A DNA stretch of 64,000 nt from Phycisphaerales bacterium (GTDB taxonomy: Bacteria > Planctomycetota > Phycisphaerae > Sedimentisphaerales > Anaerobacaceae), in assembly GCA_020352215.1 (NCBI GenBank), contig CP070675.1, forward strand, positions 5,446,234 to 5,510,233. The letters are read 5' to 3'. The notes under the pieces are model-generated. The model was given only the letters and a program-made list of their open reading frames with translations, was not told the origin of the DNA and ran no database searches. Made by a program: the position numbers and the translations under genes. Shown here one piece after another: positions 45,234 through 54,642 of the stretch (positions within the stretch are counted from its first letter, which is position 1; each line of letters opens with the position of its first letter).

Positions 45234-46370
45234 CTATGTCCCCGAGCGATACTTGTCGGAGGTGAACAACAGCGGAACGAACTCATTCAAGTACCGCCGC
45301 CATAATTGCCATTCGTGGCCCCCACCGGTTATGCGGGCTACGTGCCTGATATTGTCGACCTTCAATCGCTCGATGAGCTTCTGGTTTGCCTCGAAAAGGA
45401 AATCCTTCTTACCGCAGGCGATCCACAGCAAGTTGAGATCGTCATTTGTCACCTTCACCTTCGCCAGCAGGCTATCAAGCTTTCGGCCTTTTGGCACCGC
45501 CGAACTAAAGGCACCGACCCATGCGAAAAGCTCGAGATGGCCTAGCCCGACAGTCAGCGCCTGCCCCCCACCCATCGAAAGCCCTGCTATCGCGCGGTCG
45601 TTGCGGTCACCGCTGACGCGATAGCACCGCTGGATATAGGGGATCACGTCCTCAAGCAGGTCTTTTTCGAAGGTTCGGTAGTCCCCCAGGCTTAGTGAAT
45701 CCGAAGGCGCCGAAGGCGTGTGGCCATAAGGCATCACGATGATCAACGGTTTGGCGATGTTCTTGGCGAGCAGGTTGTCCACTATCACGTTGGCACGACC
45801 AACCACAGTCCATGTATCCTCGGAGTCGCCGCTTCCATGGAGCAGATATAGAATGGGATGCCGGACATTTCGGCGAGCCTCATAACCGGGCGGTGTATAG
45901 ACATACAGCCCCCGAGTGACACCGAGTGACTTCGATGCGTACCTGTGCATATGCACCGTACCGTGCGCCACCTTCTGCTCTTGAAAGAACATGGGCTCGG
46001 CCCCGTGTATCTCCACGAGGTTCTTTGCAGTTCTGCGCCATACCTTAAGCCAGGAATTGGCAGGATCGATTGTCTCCAAACCGTCCACTACGAAAATGTA
46101 TGCATAGATATCCGGCTCAGCAGGGCCCAGCGTTACGCTCCACACCCCGTAGCGGTTTTTGGCCATGGGGCGGAGCCCCTCCTGAAACTCAACGCCGACA
46201 GCTACCTGCCTTGCCTGTGGCGCACGTAGGCGAAACGTCACTCGGCCGTGGGAGTGAACCTCCGGTGATACGAGAACTTGCCCCCGCGCGGCTGCTTCAA
46301 GATGCGAAGCCGAGCAGGCCAGAACTGACAGTAAGAGAACCACACGCATCGATTTACAGGCTCGTGCCAT
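45234..46370 (-). CDS. Exported alpha/beta-hydrolase esterase with N-terminal CBM48-like domain
   Basis: 378 residues from ATG 46370, chosen because GGAG lies 6 bases upstream. A signal peptide (SMRVVLLLSVLACSASHLEA) precedes an E-set/CBM48-like domain (about 35-115: VTFRLRAPQARQVAV...YGVWSVTLGPAEPDIYAYIF). The esterase-D/ferulic-acid-esterase-like domain follows with HPILYLLHGSGDSEDTW, the nucleophile S265 in AGLSMGG, Asp in WIACGKKDFLF and His in TGGGHEWQLW. The triad is complete. Relatives cleave feruloyl or acetyl esters on plant polysaccharides, or siderophore esters. It converges on the GGCT gene with a 32-base gap. Confidence 0.88.
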   Translation of the reverse strand: MARACKSMRVVLLLSVLACSASHLEAAARGQVLVSPEVHSHGRVTFRLRAPQARQVAVGVEFQEGLRPMAKNRYGVWSVTLGPAEPDIYAYIFVVDGLETIDPANSWLKVWRRTAKNLVEIHGAEPMFFQEQKVAHGTVHMHRYASKSLGVTRGLYVYTPPGYEARRNVRHPILYLLHGSGDSEDTWTVVGRANVIVDNLLAKNIAKPLIIVMPYGHTPSAPSDSLSLGDYRTFEKDLLEDVIPYIQRCYRVSGDRNDRAIAGLSMGGGQALTVGLGHLELFAWVGAFSSAVPKGRKLDSLLAKVKVTNDDLNLLWIACGKKDFLFEANQKLIERLKVDNIRHVARITGGGHEWQLWRRYLNEFVPLLFTSDKYRSGT

Positions 46371-46485
46371 TTGATCTCCAGGCAACTCTTATATGGGTAA
46401 TCCCGGTTCACACGTAGGCATAATCAGTACGATGAGCCAAAGACAGAGCATGAGTAGATTCTAAACGGCAAGAGGGGAAAGACAA

Positions 46486-46522
46486 AAGCAAAAAGCCGGC
46501 GATGGTGACGTTTTCAGCCGGC
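46486..46522 (-). terminator. Rho-independent terminator of the acyltransferase gene
   Basis: Minus strand: GCCGGC, 16-base loop, GCCGGC (46495-46522), followed by a T-rich run (TTTTTGCTTTTG, 46483-46494). It starts about 30 bases after the stop at 46551. A direct repeat CCATCGCCGGCT overlaps both stem arms. Confidence 0.6.
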
Positions 46523-46550
46523 GATGGAGGCGGCATCTCTGTGTCATCGG

Positions 46551-47699
46551 TCAAGCACTCGGCCGCTTGGGTTTCATGCCGAACAGGAAACGCAGCACGT
46601 TGAATCGTCTTATCAAAGGCTCGTACAATGCGACAATCGCGGCAAAAGACAAGGTCGTGATAAGGACGTACTTGACAACAATCGCAACGTCCAATTGGAC
46701 AATGTGGTAGCCGATCAGAATGATGACTGTCTGATGCAATATGTATAAGGGCAAGACGCCCTCGTTGGCGTACCCGAGGAATCTGTTGGCGGAGCTCAAG
46801 TGCCGGTGTGCAAAACCCATCATCGCGGTCAGCCAGAACCACGTGTGTAATACTCGGGCGATAGAGCCGGTGGGCGTTCCCAGGAATTGCAGCCCGGCAG
46901 CCGAGAGAGCACAGATATACAGGACGATAGATAGGATTAGTGCAATGATCAACGCCACGATTCTGTGCTTTTCGATGGTCGAAATCAGCCGCGGATCCAA
47001 CGCGACGAAGTAGCCAGTCACGAAGAAGGCCAGGTGGGGCAGCATAGACCATCCGCCCCAGTGTTCACCGAAGACAATGTGCTGCTGTGCATCGGAGAGC
47101 AGTTCCATAATAACTGCCGGGACGGCGATCAGGAAGATCGCACCTGGCTTAGCAAGACATCCGGTGAGCCGAGAGATGATCGGCTGCATTCGTTTGCCCC
47201 TTAGCCACAGAAAGAGCGGCAGCATGAGTACCGAATAAACGAACAGCATTTCCAGATACCAAAGGTGTAATCCCATCCAGGCGAAGTTACCTCCGAGGCC
47301 GTAACCGCCCTCAAAATAGTGCGGCAGGAATTCCATGAATGAACCCGCAAAGTCCCCGTGCGTGAGCCGCTCCAGATACACCTGATACGAGACGTGGGTG
47401 AACGTGCCGACTATCAGCGGGACAACAAGCCGCCGAACCTTTGACCACACGTACCTTCTCGCAGTCTGGATGCTAAGTGCGTAGTACGCGCTCAGGCCTG
47501 ACAGCAGGAAGAAGAGCGGCATAAGCCATTGGGAAGTGAAGGTGGTAAAGATCGTGAACACCTGACTGGTCTCGGCGTTCTTGACGTGCCAATCATCGGA
47601 GTCGAAGAACCTTGCGTTGTGGAACAGAAATACCATAAAGATCGCCAGTAGGCGCAACCAGTCGATATAGTAGTATCGTTTCGATTTGGAACTTGTCAT
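46551..47699 (-). CDS. Acyltransferase family 3 (OafA/MdoC-type) membrane protein
   Basis: 382 residues and about ten membrane segments. The first segment has the family signature YYIDWLRLLAIFMVFLFHNA with the expected His (FLFHN). It is followed by MPLFFLLSGLSAYYAL and the basic loop VWSKVRRLVVPLIVG. These match acyltransferase 3 proteins that place acetyl or succinyl groups on outer glycans. ATG 47699 is the only good start. It is a single-gene unit with its own terminator at 46486-46522. It may modify envelope glycans made by the neighbouring genes, but this is inference. Confidence 0.9.
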   Translation of the reverse strand: MTSSKSKRYYYIDWLRLLAIFMVFLFHNARFFDSDDWHVKNAETSQVFTIFTTFTSQWLMPLFFLLSGLSAYYALSIQTARRYVWSKVRRLVVPLIVGTFTHVSYQVYLERLTHGDFAGSFMEFLPHYFEGGYGLGGNFAWMGLHLWYLEMLFVYSVLMLPLFLWLRGKRMQPIISRLTGCLAKPGAIFLIAVPAVIMELLSDAQQHIVFGEHWGGWSMLPHLAFFVTGYFVALDPRLISTIEKHRIVALIIALILSIVLYICALSAAGLQFLGTPTGSIARVLHTWFWLTAMMGFAHRHLSSANRFLGYANEGVLPLYILHQTVIILIGYHIVQLDVAIVVKYVLITTLSFAAIVALYEPLIRRFNVLRFLFGMKPKRPSA

Positions 47700-47824
47700 T
47701 GTTTCGTATCCGGGATTGTCCGGTTACAGTTCACAGACACTCTCGCGCACGGCCGGTGCCGCGTAATATCAACTGACATTCTGCACATTGAACGCCAGGC
47801 CGTTCAAGAGAGTTCTCCCACGTC

Positions 47825-50470
47825 TTATGTGCCCAGGATTCTCACAGTGCCTTGATCGCCGTTGACCTCAATCTCATCACCTGTCTTGATAACTTGCGTA
47901 GCCGCACCAACATTCACAACCGTAGGGATACCGTACTCCCGTGCAATGATACTGCCGTGAGAGAGGAGTCCGCCCTGATCGACTACGATTCCAGCCGCGG
48001 CTACCAGGTAGGGCGTCCAGCCAGGATCGGTGAAGGGCGCCACCAGGATCTCTCCGGGCAGCACCTGGCTTTCGTCATCCGCGCCGCGGATTACCTTGGC
48101 CTTGCCACGAGCCATTCCTGGACTAACCGCCAAGCCGGTGAGAAGCTCTTTGGCGGTGTCGCTCAAGTCCGGCATCGAAGTCTCACCCTTGTAGCGTCCC
48201 TGCACGGTAATGGGGGGAGTTATGGTTCGGTGGCTCTCGTATTCAGCCTTTCTTGCCCGAACCTGATTCAGAACGTCACCGGCGTATGATCCGTCGACGA
48301 TCGCGTGTATCTCTGGAAGCTCCAGGAAGAAGATGTCGTCCTTCTCCTTAAGTACTCCCTGGTCGCGCAATCTCTCGCCGAGGCTCAGTAGCATTCTGCG
48401 CCAGCTCGCAATCAACTGCACCAAGTCATTCTTGCCCTTTTCTCGAAGTGCGACAAAACCTTGAGAGCGTTTCAAGAGGGAGTTGAAAATCGCTCTCTTG
48501 ACCGGATTTCTTAGCCTCTTACGACAGTCTCGCACAAGCTGACGCCGTTTCTCGGCCCGCTGCTGCCAAGTGGCTACTATGTCCTTCTCTTCCATACCCG
48601 AGATGTAGCTCCGAATAACAGACAAGACATAATCGGGACACTCACGCCAGCGTGCGTTGTACAGTTCGAATTCGCCTCGCGTGTGATGGCCGTGGGTCTG
48701 CATGAAGTCTGTCCAGGCCTCCATAAAACGGTTGCCATCGTCCGCCGCTGCAACCTTCTCAGAGATCTTGTCCCAGTTCTCTTGCGACATTATGATGGAT
48801 TTTATTTCTGGATTGGCGGCGCCCTTACTGGCCAATCGCCAGAGATCGAGACCCGCATTTGCATCAACCATATCCCCTATGCCAACCAAGAGACCATTGG
48901 CGAAGGCATCGCTCTCCTTCAGCCATCGAACGCACGCCTTGCGAAGCAAGGTAAAGGAAGCCACGTGCGTAAAACCGTGGATTGCCCCGTGACGCCCTTG
49001 ATAGATGAACTGCATAAGCCGGTCTACGGATTGTCTCACACGACCGACGATTTCTGCATCTGACAGCGACCTCACGTCAAGCTCGCCGAACTCATCGATC
49101 GAACCCTGCAACCCGGCCATCACACGCATGCCCTTGCGGTTGGTGAAGGTGATCGCATGAAACAGGTTCGCCGGCAGTCTCAGCAGAGCCTTGACGCGGT
49201 GGCACTTGATTTCGGCACACTGTTCAGTAGCCAACGCCAACCATTTCCCGGATTCTTCTCCTGGCACGGTATCCCCGAATGTGACGCTGAGCTTGGCCTT
49301 GCGCATGATGGGGACTTTGCGGGCGATCCCAACAAGCGTGTTGAGATTTCCGTAACATCTGCCCGCTATTAGGCCGACCACTGGGTTGGCTCCGCGATCC
49401 AGCCCGATCATATCCAACACCATGTCCAGGACACTATGCAGCAAGTCCGAGACGAGTGACCACGTGCACGGCGTCAGAACATCCGGCATGACTTCTCTGG
49501 TATTGACACATGTCCATACCTGACGATCTTCCCAGCGCAGTTTTCGCTGTGTTGTCGTTATTGGCCGACTCTGAAGTATGTAAATGTCAGAACCGCACAG
49601 GGCCCATTCGATGTCTTGCGGACATTGATAGTGCTTTTCGATGGTGACGGCCAGGCCGGTCAGTTTCCGAATCGTGGCACTGTCAATACATGCGTTCTGC
49701 GTGACCTTCTCGGCGTCCCTTGGTCCTGTGTCGGCTCGCATTTGTTCAGACAGGGTTTGCGAGGCAACTGTTCCGGTCGTCTTGTCGACAACAAATCTAT
49801 CGGGGGTCACTCGCCCCGAGACAAGGGCATCTCCCAGGCCGTAGCAGACCTCAATCATCAGCCGATCCGCATCGTTCGTCACAGGATCGGCGGTGAAGAG
49901 CACACCCGATGCGTCTGCCTCGACCATCTGTTGAACAATGACCGCCATCCCTATGTCGTGTCCCTCCACTTGAGCCGATTGCCGATAGTCGTACGCACGC
50001 TGCGACCAGAGTGAAGCCCAGCATTTCTTAACGGCCTTACAGCACTCCTCTACGGTCTCGATGCCGAGATACGTCTCATACTGTCCTGCAAAAGAATGTT
50101 CCGCCAGGTCTTCAGCGGTGGCGGATGATCGAACAGCCACAGCCTTCGTACCCAGACTTTCATGGAAGGTCCTTATCAACTCTGACAGATCGCCCAACAG
50201 AGGCTTGTCAAGAATGGCCTGTCTTATGTCTGAAAGTATCTGGGCGCTCTCAGCGGGGCAGTCCGGCAGCGCAGCAATCATGTCGTTGAAGCCCTCGATA
50301 TCATGCACGTGGCTCCAGTAATGGGGGGTCGTTATGCAGAAACCCGAGGGCACGGGCAATCCCAACTGGCTCATTCTTGCAAGACCGTAGGCCTTGGATC
50401 CTACCGCCTCACGATCGGATTCCATAATCTCTGTGAGGGGCAAGACACCTCGTTTCTCTTCTGAGCGCAT
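47825..50470 (-). CDS. PEP-synthase/PPDK-like phosphotransferase
   Basis: 881 residues. The N-terminal half is the PPDK ATP-grasp domain: GSKAYGLARMSQLGLPVPSG, AVRSSATAEDLAEHSFAGQY, QQMVEADASGVLFTADPVT and DIEWALCGSDIYILQSRP. A linker of about 400 helical residues has no PEP/pyruvate barrel of the usual kind. The end is the mobile swivelling His domain, with VAPFTDPGWTPYL, then GGLLSHGSIIAREYGIPTVV, where the His is the phospho-carrier. This order equals rifampicin-phosphotransferase-like enzymes (ATP-grasp, substrate part, His domain) rather than true PPDK. The substrate is unknown. It begins 24 bases after the Nudix gene, so it is last in a three-gene unit. Confidence 0.82.
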   Translation of the reverse strand: MRSEEKRGVLPLTEIMESDREAVGSKAYGLARMSQLGLPVPSGFCITTPHYWSHVHDIEGFNDMIAALPDCPAESAQILSDIRQAILDKPLLGDLSELIRTFHESLGTKAVAVRSSATAEDLAEHSFAGQYETYLGIETVEECCKAVKKCWASLWSQRAYDYRQSAQVEGHDIGMAVIVQQMVEADASGVLFTADPVTNDADRLMIEVCYGLGDALVSGRVTPDRFVVDKTTGTVASQTLSEQMRADTGPRDAEKVTQNACIDSATIRKLTGLAVTIEKHYQCPQDIEWALCGSDIYILQSRPITTTQRKLRWEDRQVWTCVNTREVMPDVLTPCTWSLVSDLLHSVLDMVLDMIGLDRGANPVVGLIAGRCYGNLNTLVGIARKVPIMRKAKLSVTFGDTVPGEESGKWLALATEQCAEIKCHRVKALLRLPANLFHAITFTNRKGMRVMAGLQGSIDEFGELDVRSLSDAEIVGRVRQSVDRLMQFIYQGRHGAIHGFTHVASFTLLRKACVRWLKESDAFANGLLVGIGDMVDANAGLDLWRLASKGAANPEIKSIIMSQENWDKISEKVAAADDGNRFMEAWTDFMQTHGHHTRGEFELYNARWRECPDYVLSVIRSYISGMEEKDIVATWQQRAEKRRQLVRDCRKRLRNPVKRAIFNSLLKRSQGFVALREKGKNDLVQLIASWRRMLLSLGERLRDQGVLKEKDDIFFLELPEIHAIVDGSYAGDVLNQVRARKAEYESHRTITPPITVQGRYKGETSMPDLSDTAKELLTGLAVSPGMARGKAKVIRGADDESQVLPGEILVAPFTDPGWTPYLVAAAGIVVDQGGLLSHGSIIAREYGIPTVVNVGAATQVIKTGDEIEVNGDQGTVRILGT

Positions 50471-50494
50471 GTACTGTCCTGGACAACGAACGTC

Positions 50495-51052
50495 CTAAGC
50501 TGTTCCCCCTCGTCCGCGTTTCACATTCTCTCGATAGACGCGCTTTCTCTTCAGCCTACGTATCGCAAATCGGGCCATTTCGTTGTGGTCAAACCCCATA
50601 TCTTCGGGCAGCTTGTCTATGTCGAACCATCTCGCTCTCGCAGCATCGTCACCGGCTCGCAACTTGGTCTGCCCTTTACCGGCGATGCCCATAAACACTA
50701 TCGTTATCTGTCTGCCGCGCGGATCTCTCCCGCACGTGCCATAGGTGCGCATCTGTTCCAATGGAATATTTACAAGCCCCGCTTCTTCCTTCAGCTCCCG
50801 CGCCACGGCATCTTCAAGCTCTTCATCAAGCTCGATGAATCCACCGGGGAAGACCCACTTACCCTGATACGGCTCGTACTTGCGGTTTATCAGCAACACC
50901 CTCGCCTTGCCGCGAGAGAAACTGAACACCACCGCGTCAACAGTGACCATAGGCCTCGGCCACTCGTAGACATATCTACCTTTCTTTGCCATATCGGTCT
51001 GTCGCTGCTGCTGACGCCGGCAACCCTTGTCGAGACAGAGCGTCATTGTCAT
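50495..51052 (-). CDS. Nudix hydrolase
   Basis: 185 codons from ATG 51052, which overlaps the stop of the aminotransferase (ATGA). An internal ATG at 50992 begins the domain proper (AKKGRYVYEWPRPMVTVDAV), so the first 20 residues may not be translated. The Nudix box is complete: GGFIELDEELEDAVARELKE followed by EAGL. The opening VTVDAVVFSFSRGKARVLLI resembles the ADP-ribose/NrtR-like and YjhB group. It probably clears a nucleotide by-product or activates a precursor for its neighbours. Confidence 0.85.
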   Translation of the reverse strand: MTMTLCLDKGCRRQQQRQTDMAKKGRYVYEWPRPMVTVDAVVFSFSRGKARVLLINRKYEPYQGKWVFPGGFIELDEELEDAVARELKEEAGLVNIPLEQMRTYGTCGRDPRGRQITIVFMGIAGKGQTKLRAGDDAARARWFDIDKLPEDMGFDHNEMARFAIRRLKRKRVYRENVKRGRGGTA

Positions 51053-52311
51053 TGTCGCCCGAGTGTCTCCAGGATATCGTACAGATTATGTGCGAGATTT
51101 GCCATTTCATTTTCCTCGATGGTCAAAGGCGGGAGAAAGCGTAGCACGTTTGAGCGCGGATTGTGACCTATGAGATACCCTCTCTCGAGCATTTCATCGT
51201 ACACCACGGAAGTTATCGGATTATCGCCAGCTCCGGCCAGTTCCAGTGAAACCATCAGGCCTCTACCACGGACTTCGCGCACGAATTCGTGTCGCTTTCC
51301 TATTTCGTCAAGGCGATCATAGAGGCTCTCTCCCAAAGCGGCGCTTCTGGCAATCAGTTCTTCTTCTCTTATTACGCTGATAACCTCCTTTGCGACAGCG
51401 CAGCCTAAAGGGTCATTCTGGTGAGACTGAACGTAGCGAAATGTTCGGGCTTCCAAAAGATCGGCGACCTCTTCTTTTGTCGCGACCGCGCTCACCGGGT
51501 ACCCGTTTCCCAGCCCTTTTCCGAACGCGATAACATCGGGGCTGAGATCATAATGCTCGAACCCCCACCACTTCCCTGTCCGGCCCAACCCCGTTGTCAC
51601 TTCGTCAACTACTATCAATCCCTGGTGCTGTTTCACCTCACTCGCGAGCAGATCGACGAGCTTTTCAGGTGGCAACCTTACGTTGCCGGACGCGCTTGCC
51701 GGCTCCAAGACAAACGCTGCGATTTCTTCAAATGGAAGACCGTCGGCCTTTGGGCAGGTATCCTTGCATGTAGCCTTGTCGCTGCAGGTTCTGCAAGCCT
51801 CCCGGTCGATTTGCAGCCACTCATCGGGTCCTTGCTTGGCTGCTGCGCCGTACGCGGCCATATACGACTCGGATAACGTTAGCAGGTGGCTTTTTCCGGT
51901 GACGAGCTTGGCGACCTGGATGGCAAGCTCGACGGCTTCACTGCCGGAGCTCAGGAAAACGCACTTGCCCTTCTCAAGGCCGACTGCCTCAAGCAGAGCA
52001 GCCGCAGCTTCCTCAGCGGTCCGGTTCGTGTATCTGTAGCCGAGATGCATGACCCGGTCGATCTGCTCTTGTATCGTTCGGCTTATGCGGGGGTGATTGT
52101 GTCCGAGGACAGTGCTCCACACACCGGATTCAAAGTCAACGTATCTCTTGTTGTTCGCATCATAGAGATAGCAGTTGTGACCTCGCACAATGTCGGCCTT
52201 CGTCATTTCGTGACACTTGAGTATATAGTCCATTCCGGTCCTCAGCTTGCTATTTCGCACTTTGCCAACAAGCTGTTCAGATATTACATTCAATTCACTC
52301 CTCGCGTCCAT
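51049..52311 (-). CDS. Class III PLP aminotransferase with four-cysteine insertion
   Basis: 420 residues. The family motifs are DFESGVWSTVLGHNHPRI, FLSSGSEAVELAIQVAK, VVDEVTTGLGRTGKWWG and the PLP lysine K265 in IAFGKGLGNGYPVSAVA. Overall it is close to ornithine/acetylornithine and GABA aminotransferases. An unusual insertion near 172-188 holds four cysteines, C173, C176, C182 and C186 (C-x2-C-x5-C-x3-C), in the spot where relatives usually have a plain loop. It may bind zinc or an iron-sulfur cluster. It is the first gene of a unit with the Nudix and PEP-synthase-like genes. Confidence 0.88.
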   Translation of the reverse strand: MDARSELNVISEQLVGKVRNSKLRTGMDYILKCHEMTKADIVRGHNCYLYDANNKRYVDFESGVWSTVLGHNHPRISRTIQEQIDRVMHLGYRYTNRTAEEAAAALLEAVGLEKGKCVFLSSGSEAVELAIQVAKLVTGKSHLLTLSESYMAAYGAAAKQGPDEWLQIDREACRTCSDKATCKDTCPKADGLPFEEIAAFVLEPASASGNVRLPPEKLVDLLASEVKQHQGLIVVDEVTTGLGRTGKWWGFEHYDLSPDVIAFGKGLGNGYPVSAVATKEEVADLLEARTFRYVQSHQNDPLGCAVAKEVISVIREEELIARSAALGESLYDRLDEIGKRHEFVREVRGRGLMVSLELAGAGDNPITSVVYDEMLERGYLIGHNPRSNVLRFLPPLTIEENEMANLAHNLYDILETLGRQ

Positions 52312-52727
52312 ATCTAAAGACGACCGTCGCCAAGATGTGTTACAATTTTCGTGCAGCCGTAGAGTCCGGGCCTACTGGCGTGGGGCGCCGCGTGCGGACG
52401 GCTCACACCGCAGTCCTCTCGCTGTATGCAATCGGTCGTTCTCGCTATTGATGTTTACTTGCCACGCACTGGCCAGATCCTTCATTGCGCTGCGCTCCAT
52501 TCAGGATGACAAAGGTGCCCTATTCTCATTCTCCGCCGCGTTTAAGGTGCCTGCTCATCTGGTTTCGAGCACCAGTTCACAACTCCTCCCGTGTGTTCTT
52601 CTAAACGCACCCGATGTGTCCCGCCGTACGTCATTCTGTGCGTAGGCTGATGCCTCCCAGCCGTGTGTCATTCTGAGCGTAGGCGAAGAATCTGGGCATA
52701 GAAGAATAGAGAACATACAATACACAC
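52312..52727. repeat. Intergenic region with dispersed 'GTCATTCTGAGCGTAGGCGAAG'-type repeats
   Basis: No gene seen. GTCATTCTGAGCGTAGGCGA (near 52666-52685), with a close copy near 52630 (GTCATTCTGTGCGTAGGCTG), matches a repeat family found between genes in many bacteria. The segment at 52478-52511 (AGATCCTTCATTGCGCTGCG then CTCCATTCAGGATGAC) is an inverted relative of the same family. Confidence 0.55.
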
Positions 52728-53024
52728 ATGGGTGAGAGAAAGACATACTACGTCTATATCATGACCAACAAGTCAGGCACTCTTTACGTCGGTATGACAG
52801 ACAACATAACGCGGAGGCTCTGGCAGCATAGGAGGGCACTCGTAGAAGGCTTCACGAAGAAGTACAATATAACGAGGTTGATCCACCACGAGTCCTTCAC
52901 GGATGTCTACTCCGCCATCGCTCGTGAGAAGATGATCAAGGGATGGGTCCGGAGAAAGAAGCTCGATCTAATCGAGTCAGTGAATCCTCAGTGGCATGAT
53001 TTGAGTGAGGACTGCTACGACTGA
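52728..53024 (+). CDS. GIY-YIG nuclease family protein
   Basis: 98 residues, the usual size of stand-alone GIY-YIG proteins. The domain covers nearly all of it: YYVYIMTNKSGTLYVGMTDN carries the YVYI...LYVGMT form of the motif, then NITRRLWQHR (the conserved Arg) and the catalytic Glu region in IAREKMIKGWVRRKK. Stand-alone members are often annotated as excinuclease-like and are frequently embedded in repeat-rich stretches, as here. The start ATG 52728 lacks a clear ribosome binding site. Function in repair or mobility is unknown. Confidence 0.88.
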   Translation: MGERKTYYVYIMTNKSGTLYVGMTDNITRRLWQHRRALVEGFTKKYNITRLIHHESFTDVYSAIAREKMIKGWVRRKKLDLIESVNPQWHDLSEDCYD

Positions 53025-53146
53025 TGCGGTGCGTTACAGGTGAGTCATCTTCGATCGGCGACTCGCCCGGCCGACACAGTGGTTTATCCTCATGTGTGTA
53101 AGAAAAAACGAACCTTGAGACTATCTCAGAACACATAATAGAAGGT

Positions 53147-54607
53147 ATGAAGAAGAACGCCGAACAAAACTGGGTCGAACGAGCCAGGCAGGGCGAGCCT
53201 GCGGCGATTGCTGAACTGTACCGTCATTATTGGCGTGCGGCCCGGGCCACGGCTTATGGCGTGACGGGCGACATAGGGCTGGCCGAGGATGCGGCATCCG
53301 AGGCCTTCTATGCCGCGTTAGACGCCCTGCAGGACTTGAAAGACCCACAGCGGTTCAGTCCCTGGCTGCGCACGATCGTGGTTCGCACAGCCGGCCGTCT
53401 CAAGGCCAGCAAGTCAAAGGATAATGCAGTCGAGCTACAAACTTTGCCCGATGCCAAGTCCCAGGCGCCGAGCGTCCCCCTGGAGCAGCGGGAGATGGCG
53501 GCCCTGATCCACGAAGCCGTGGCGAATCTTTCCCAGACCTTGCGCGAGGCCATGTCCCTGTTCTACTTCGAAGGCTACAGTCTCAAGGAAGCCGCTCGCT
53601 TCCTGGATGTTCCGGGTGGTACGCTCAAACGTCGTCTCCATGAGGGACGCCAGCGTCTCCGCGATGCCGCCAAGCGGATCTTGAAAGGGGCAAAGCCCAT
53701 GGACGCGAAGCGCAAACAGATTCTCCAGCAGCTCACCGACGCCGCCGACGAAGGGCCGGACTCTGAGGCATTCTATCAGGCGATGCGCCAGGCATTTCGC
53801 CTGCGTCCTATGCCCCGTGATCGGCTCGTCAAGATCTGGCGACGTCATATGGCTGCAAGACAAGGGGCAACATCAATGCCCCCCGAAGAGAAGCGTTTCG
53901 TGCGCGAATGGATGGATCGTATCTATGGACCTTCCGAGAGAGCCCGGGATCCGAATCATCCGGTAGGGGCGGCGGCACAAGCGATCCGGGCAGCACTGCC
54001 CGAGTTCCAGGAGTGGCACGTGGACATGTCCAAAGTCGATCTGTCCCAAATCAAGCGCCAGATGTTCGAGGGTAAGGAGCAGGCCTTCTCGTTTGCGCTG
54101 CCGCCAGGCTTTGCCGAAGGATCTTCGGGATCGCACGTATCTGCCAGGCAAGCGTGGCTGGTGCAAGACGAGGACGGTTCGGTGCGCACCACGTACGAGC
54201 TCATGCAGGCCAAAGCTACCAGGGACGCATTGACCGCGCAAATGAAGAAGGGCAGCCGCCTGAGCGATGCCCTGTACCTCCTATGGAAACGGCCGGAGGC
54301 CCTGGAACTACGAGAGGTGGAAGAGCAGCTGCGGCGTTTGGCCGAATTGATTACCCCGGACACGCCGGCACGCTTTTGTCCTTTCGAAGAACCACACTAT
54401 CGCGCGGCCTTGCGTATGCAGCTTGGGGACAATCCTATTCCAGCTGCCATAGGGGGCGTCATGAATCCTTTGTCGGGAATGCCTGACCGAGTTGATATTG
54501 CCGCTGTGATAATCCATCTCGAACCTTGGGCCTCAGCCCAAAGCGGCCAGATCATTGAGCTTGCCGAGTTCCCAGCGTTCCATTCCAAGGATAGGGGAAG
54601 TCAATAG
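53147..54607 (+). CDS. ECF sigma factor with 300-residue C-terminal extension
   Basis: 486 residues. Region 2 (about 15-90) reads AIAELYRHYWRAARATAYGV, then DAASEAFYAALDALQDLKDP and the WLRTIVVRTAGRL segment. Region 4 (about 120-178) has LREAMSLFYFEGYSLKEAAR then FLDVPGGTLKRRLHEGRQRL. From residue 185 to the end there is an additional domain. It is helical at first (KQILQQLTDAADEGPDSEAF), then has a beta-rich part (MFEGKEQAFSFALPPGFAEG, VIIHLEPWASAQSGQIIELA) which I do not recognise. Such long ECF proteins are typical of Planctomycetota, where the tail is thought to act in place of an anti-sigma factor. AGAAGG lies just before the ATG. Confidence 0.88.
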   Translation: MKKNAEQNWVERARQGEPAAIAELYRHYWRAARATAYGVTGDIGLAEDAASEAFYAALDALQDLKDPQRFSPWLRTIVVRTAGRLKASKSKDNAVELQTLPDAKSQAPSVPLEQREMAALIHEAVANLSQTLREAMSLFYFEGYSLKEAARFLDVPGGTLKRRLHEGRQRLRDAAKRILKGAKPMDAKRKQILQQLTDAADEGPDSEAFYQAMRQAFRLRPMPRDRLVKIWRRHMAARQGATSMPPEEKRFVREWMDRIYGPSERARDPNHPVGAAAQAIRAALPEFQEWHVDMSKVDLSQIKRQMFEGKEQAFSFALPPGFAEGSSGSHVSARQAWLVQDEDGSVRTTYELMQAKATRDALTAQMKKGSRLSDALYLLWKRPEALELREVEEQLRRLAELITPDTPARFCPFEEPHYRAALRMQLGDNPIPAAIGGVMNPLSGMPDRVDIAAVIIHLEPWASAQSGQIIELAEFPAFHSKDRGSQ

Positions 54608-54642
54608 ACGATGCTTCGGCCTGTCCGGCTCCAGACTGTCGA

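Noticed and set aside
46408-47052. Minus-strand ORF inside the acyltransferase gene
   Set aside because: Frame-shifted shadow of the acyltransferase on the same strand.
47765-47820. Inverted repeat TTGAACG-N6-CGTTCAA as terminator or operator
   Set aside because: No T-run follows and it lies between two genes of the same strand without further support.
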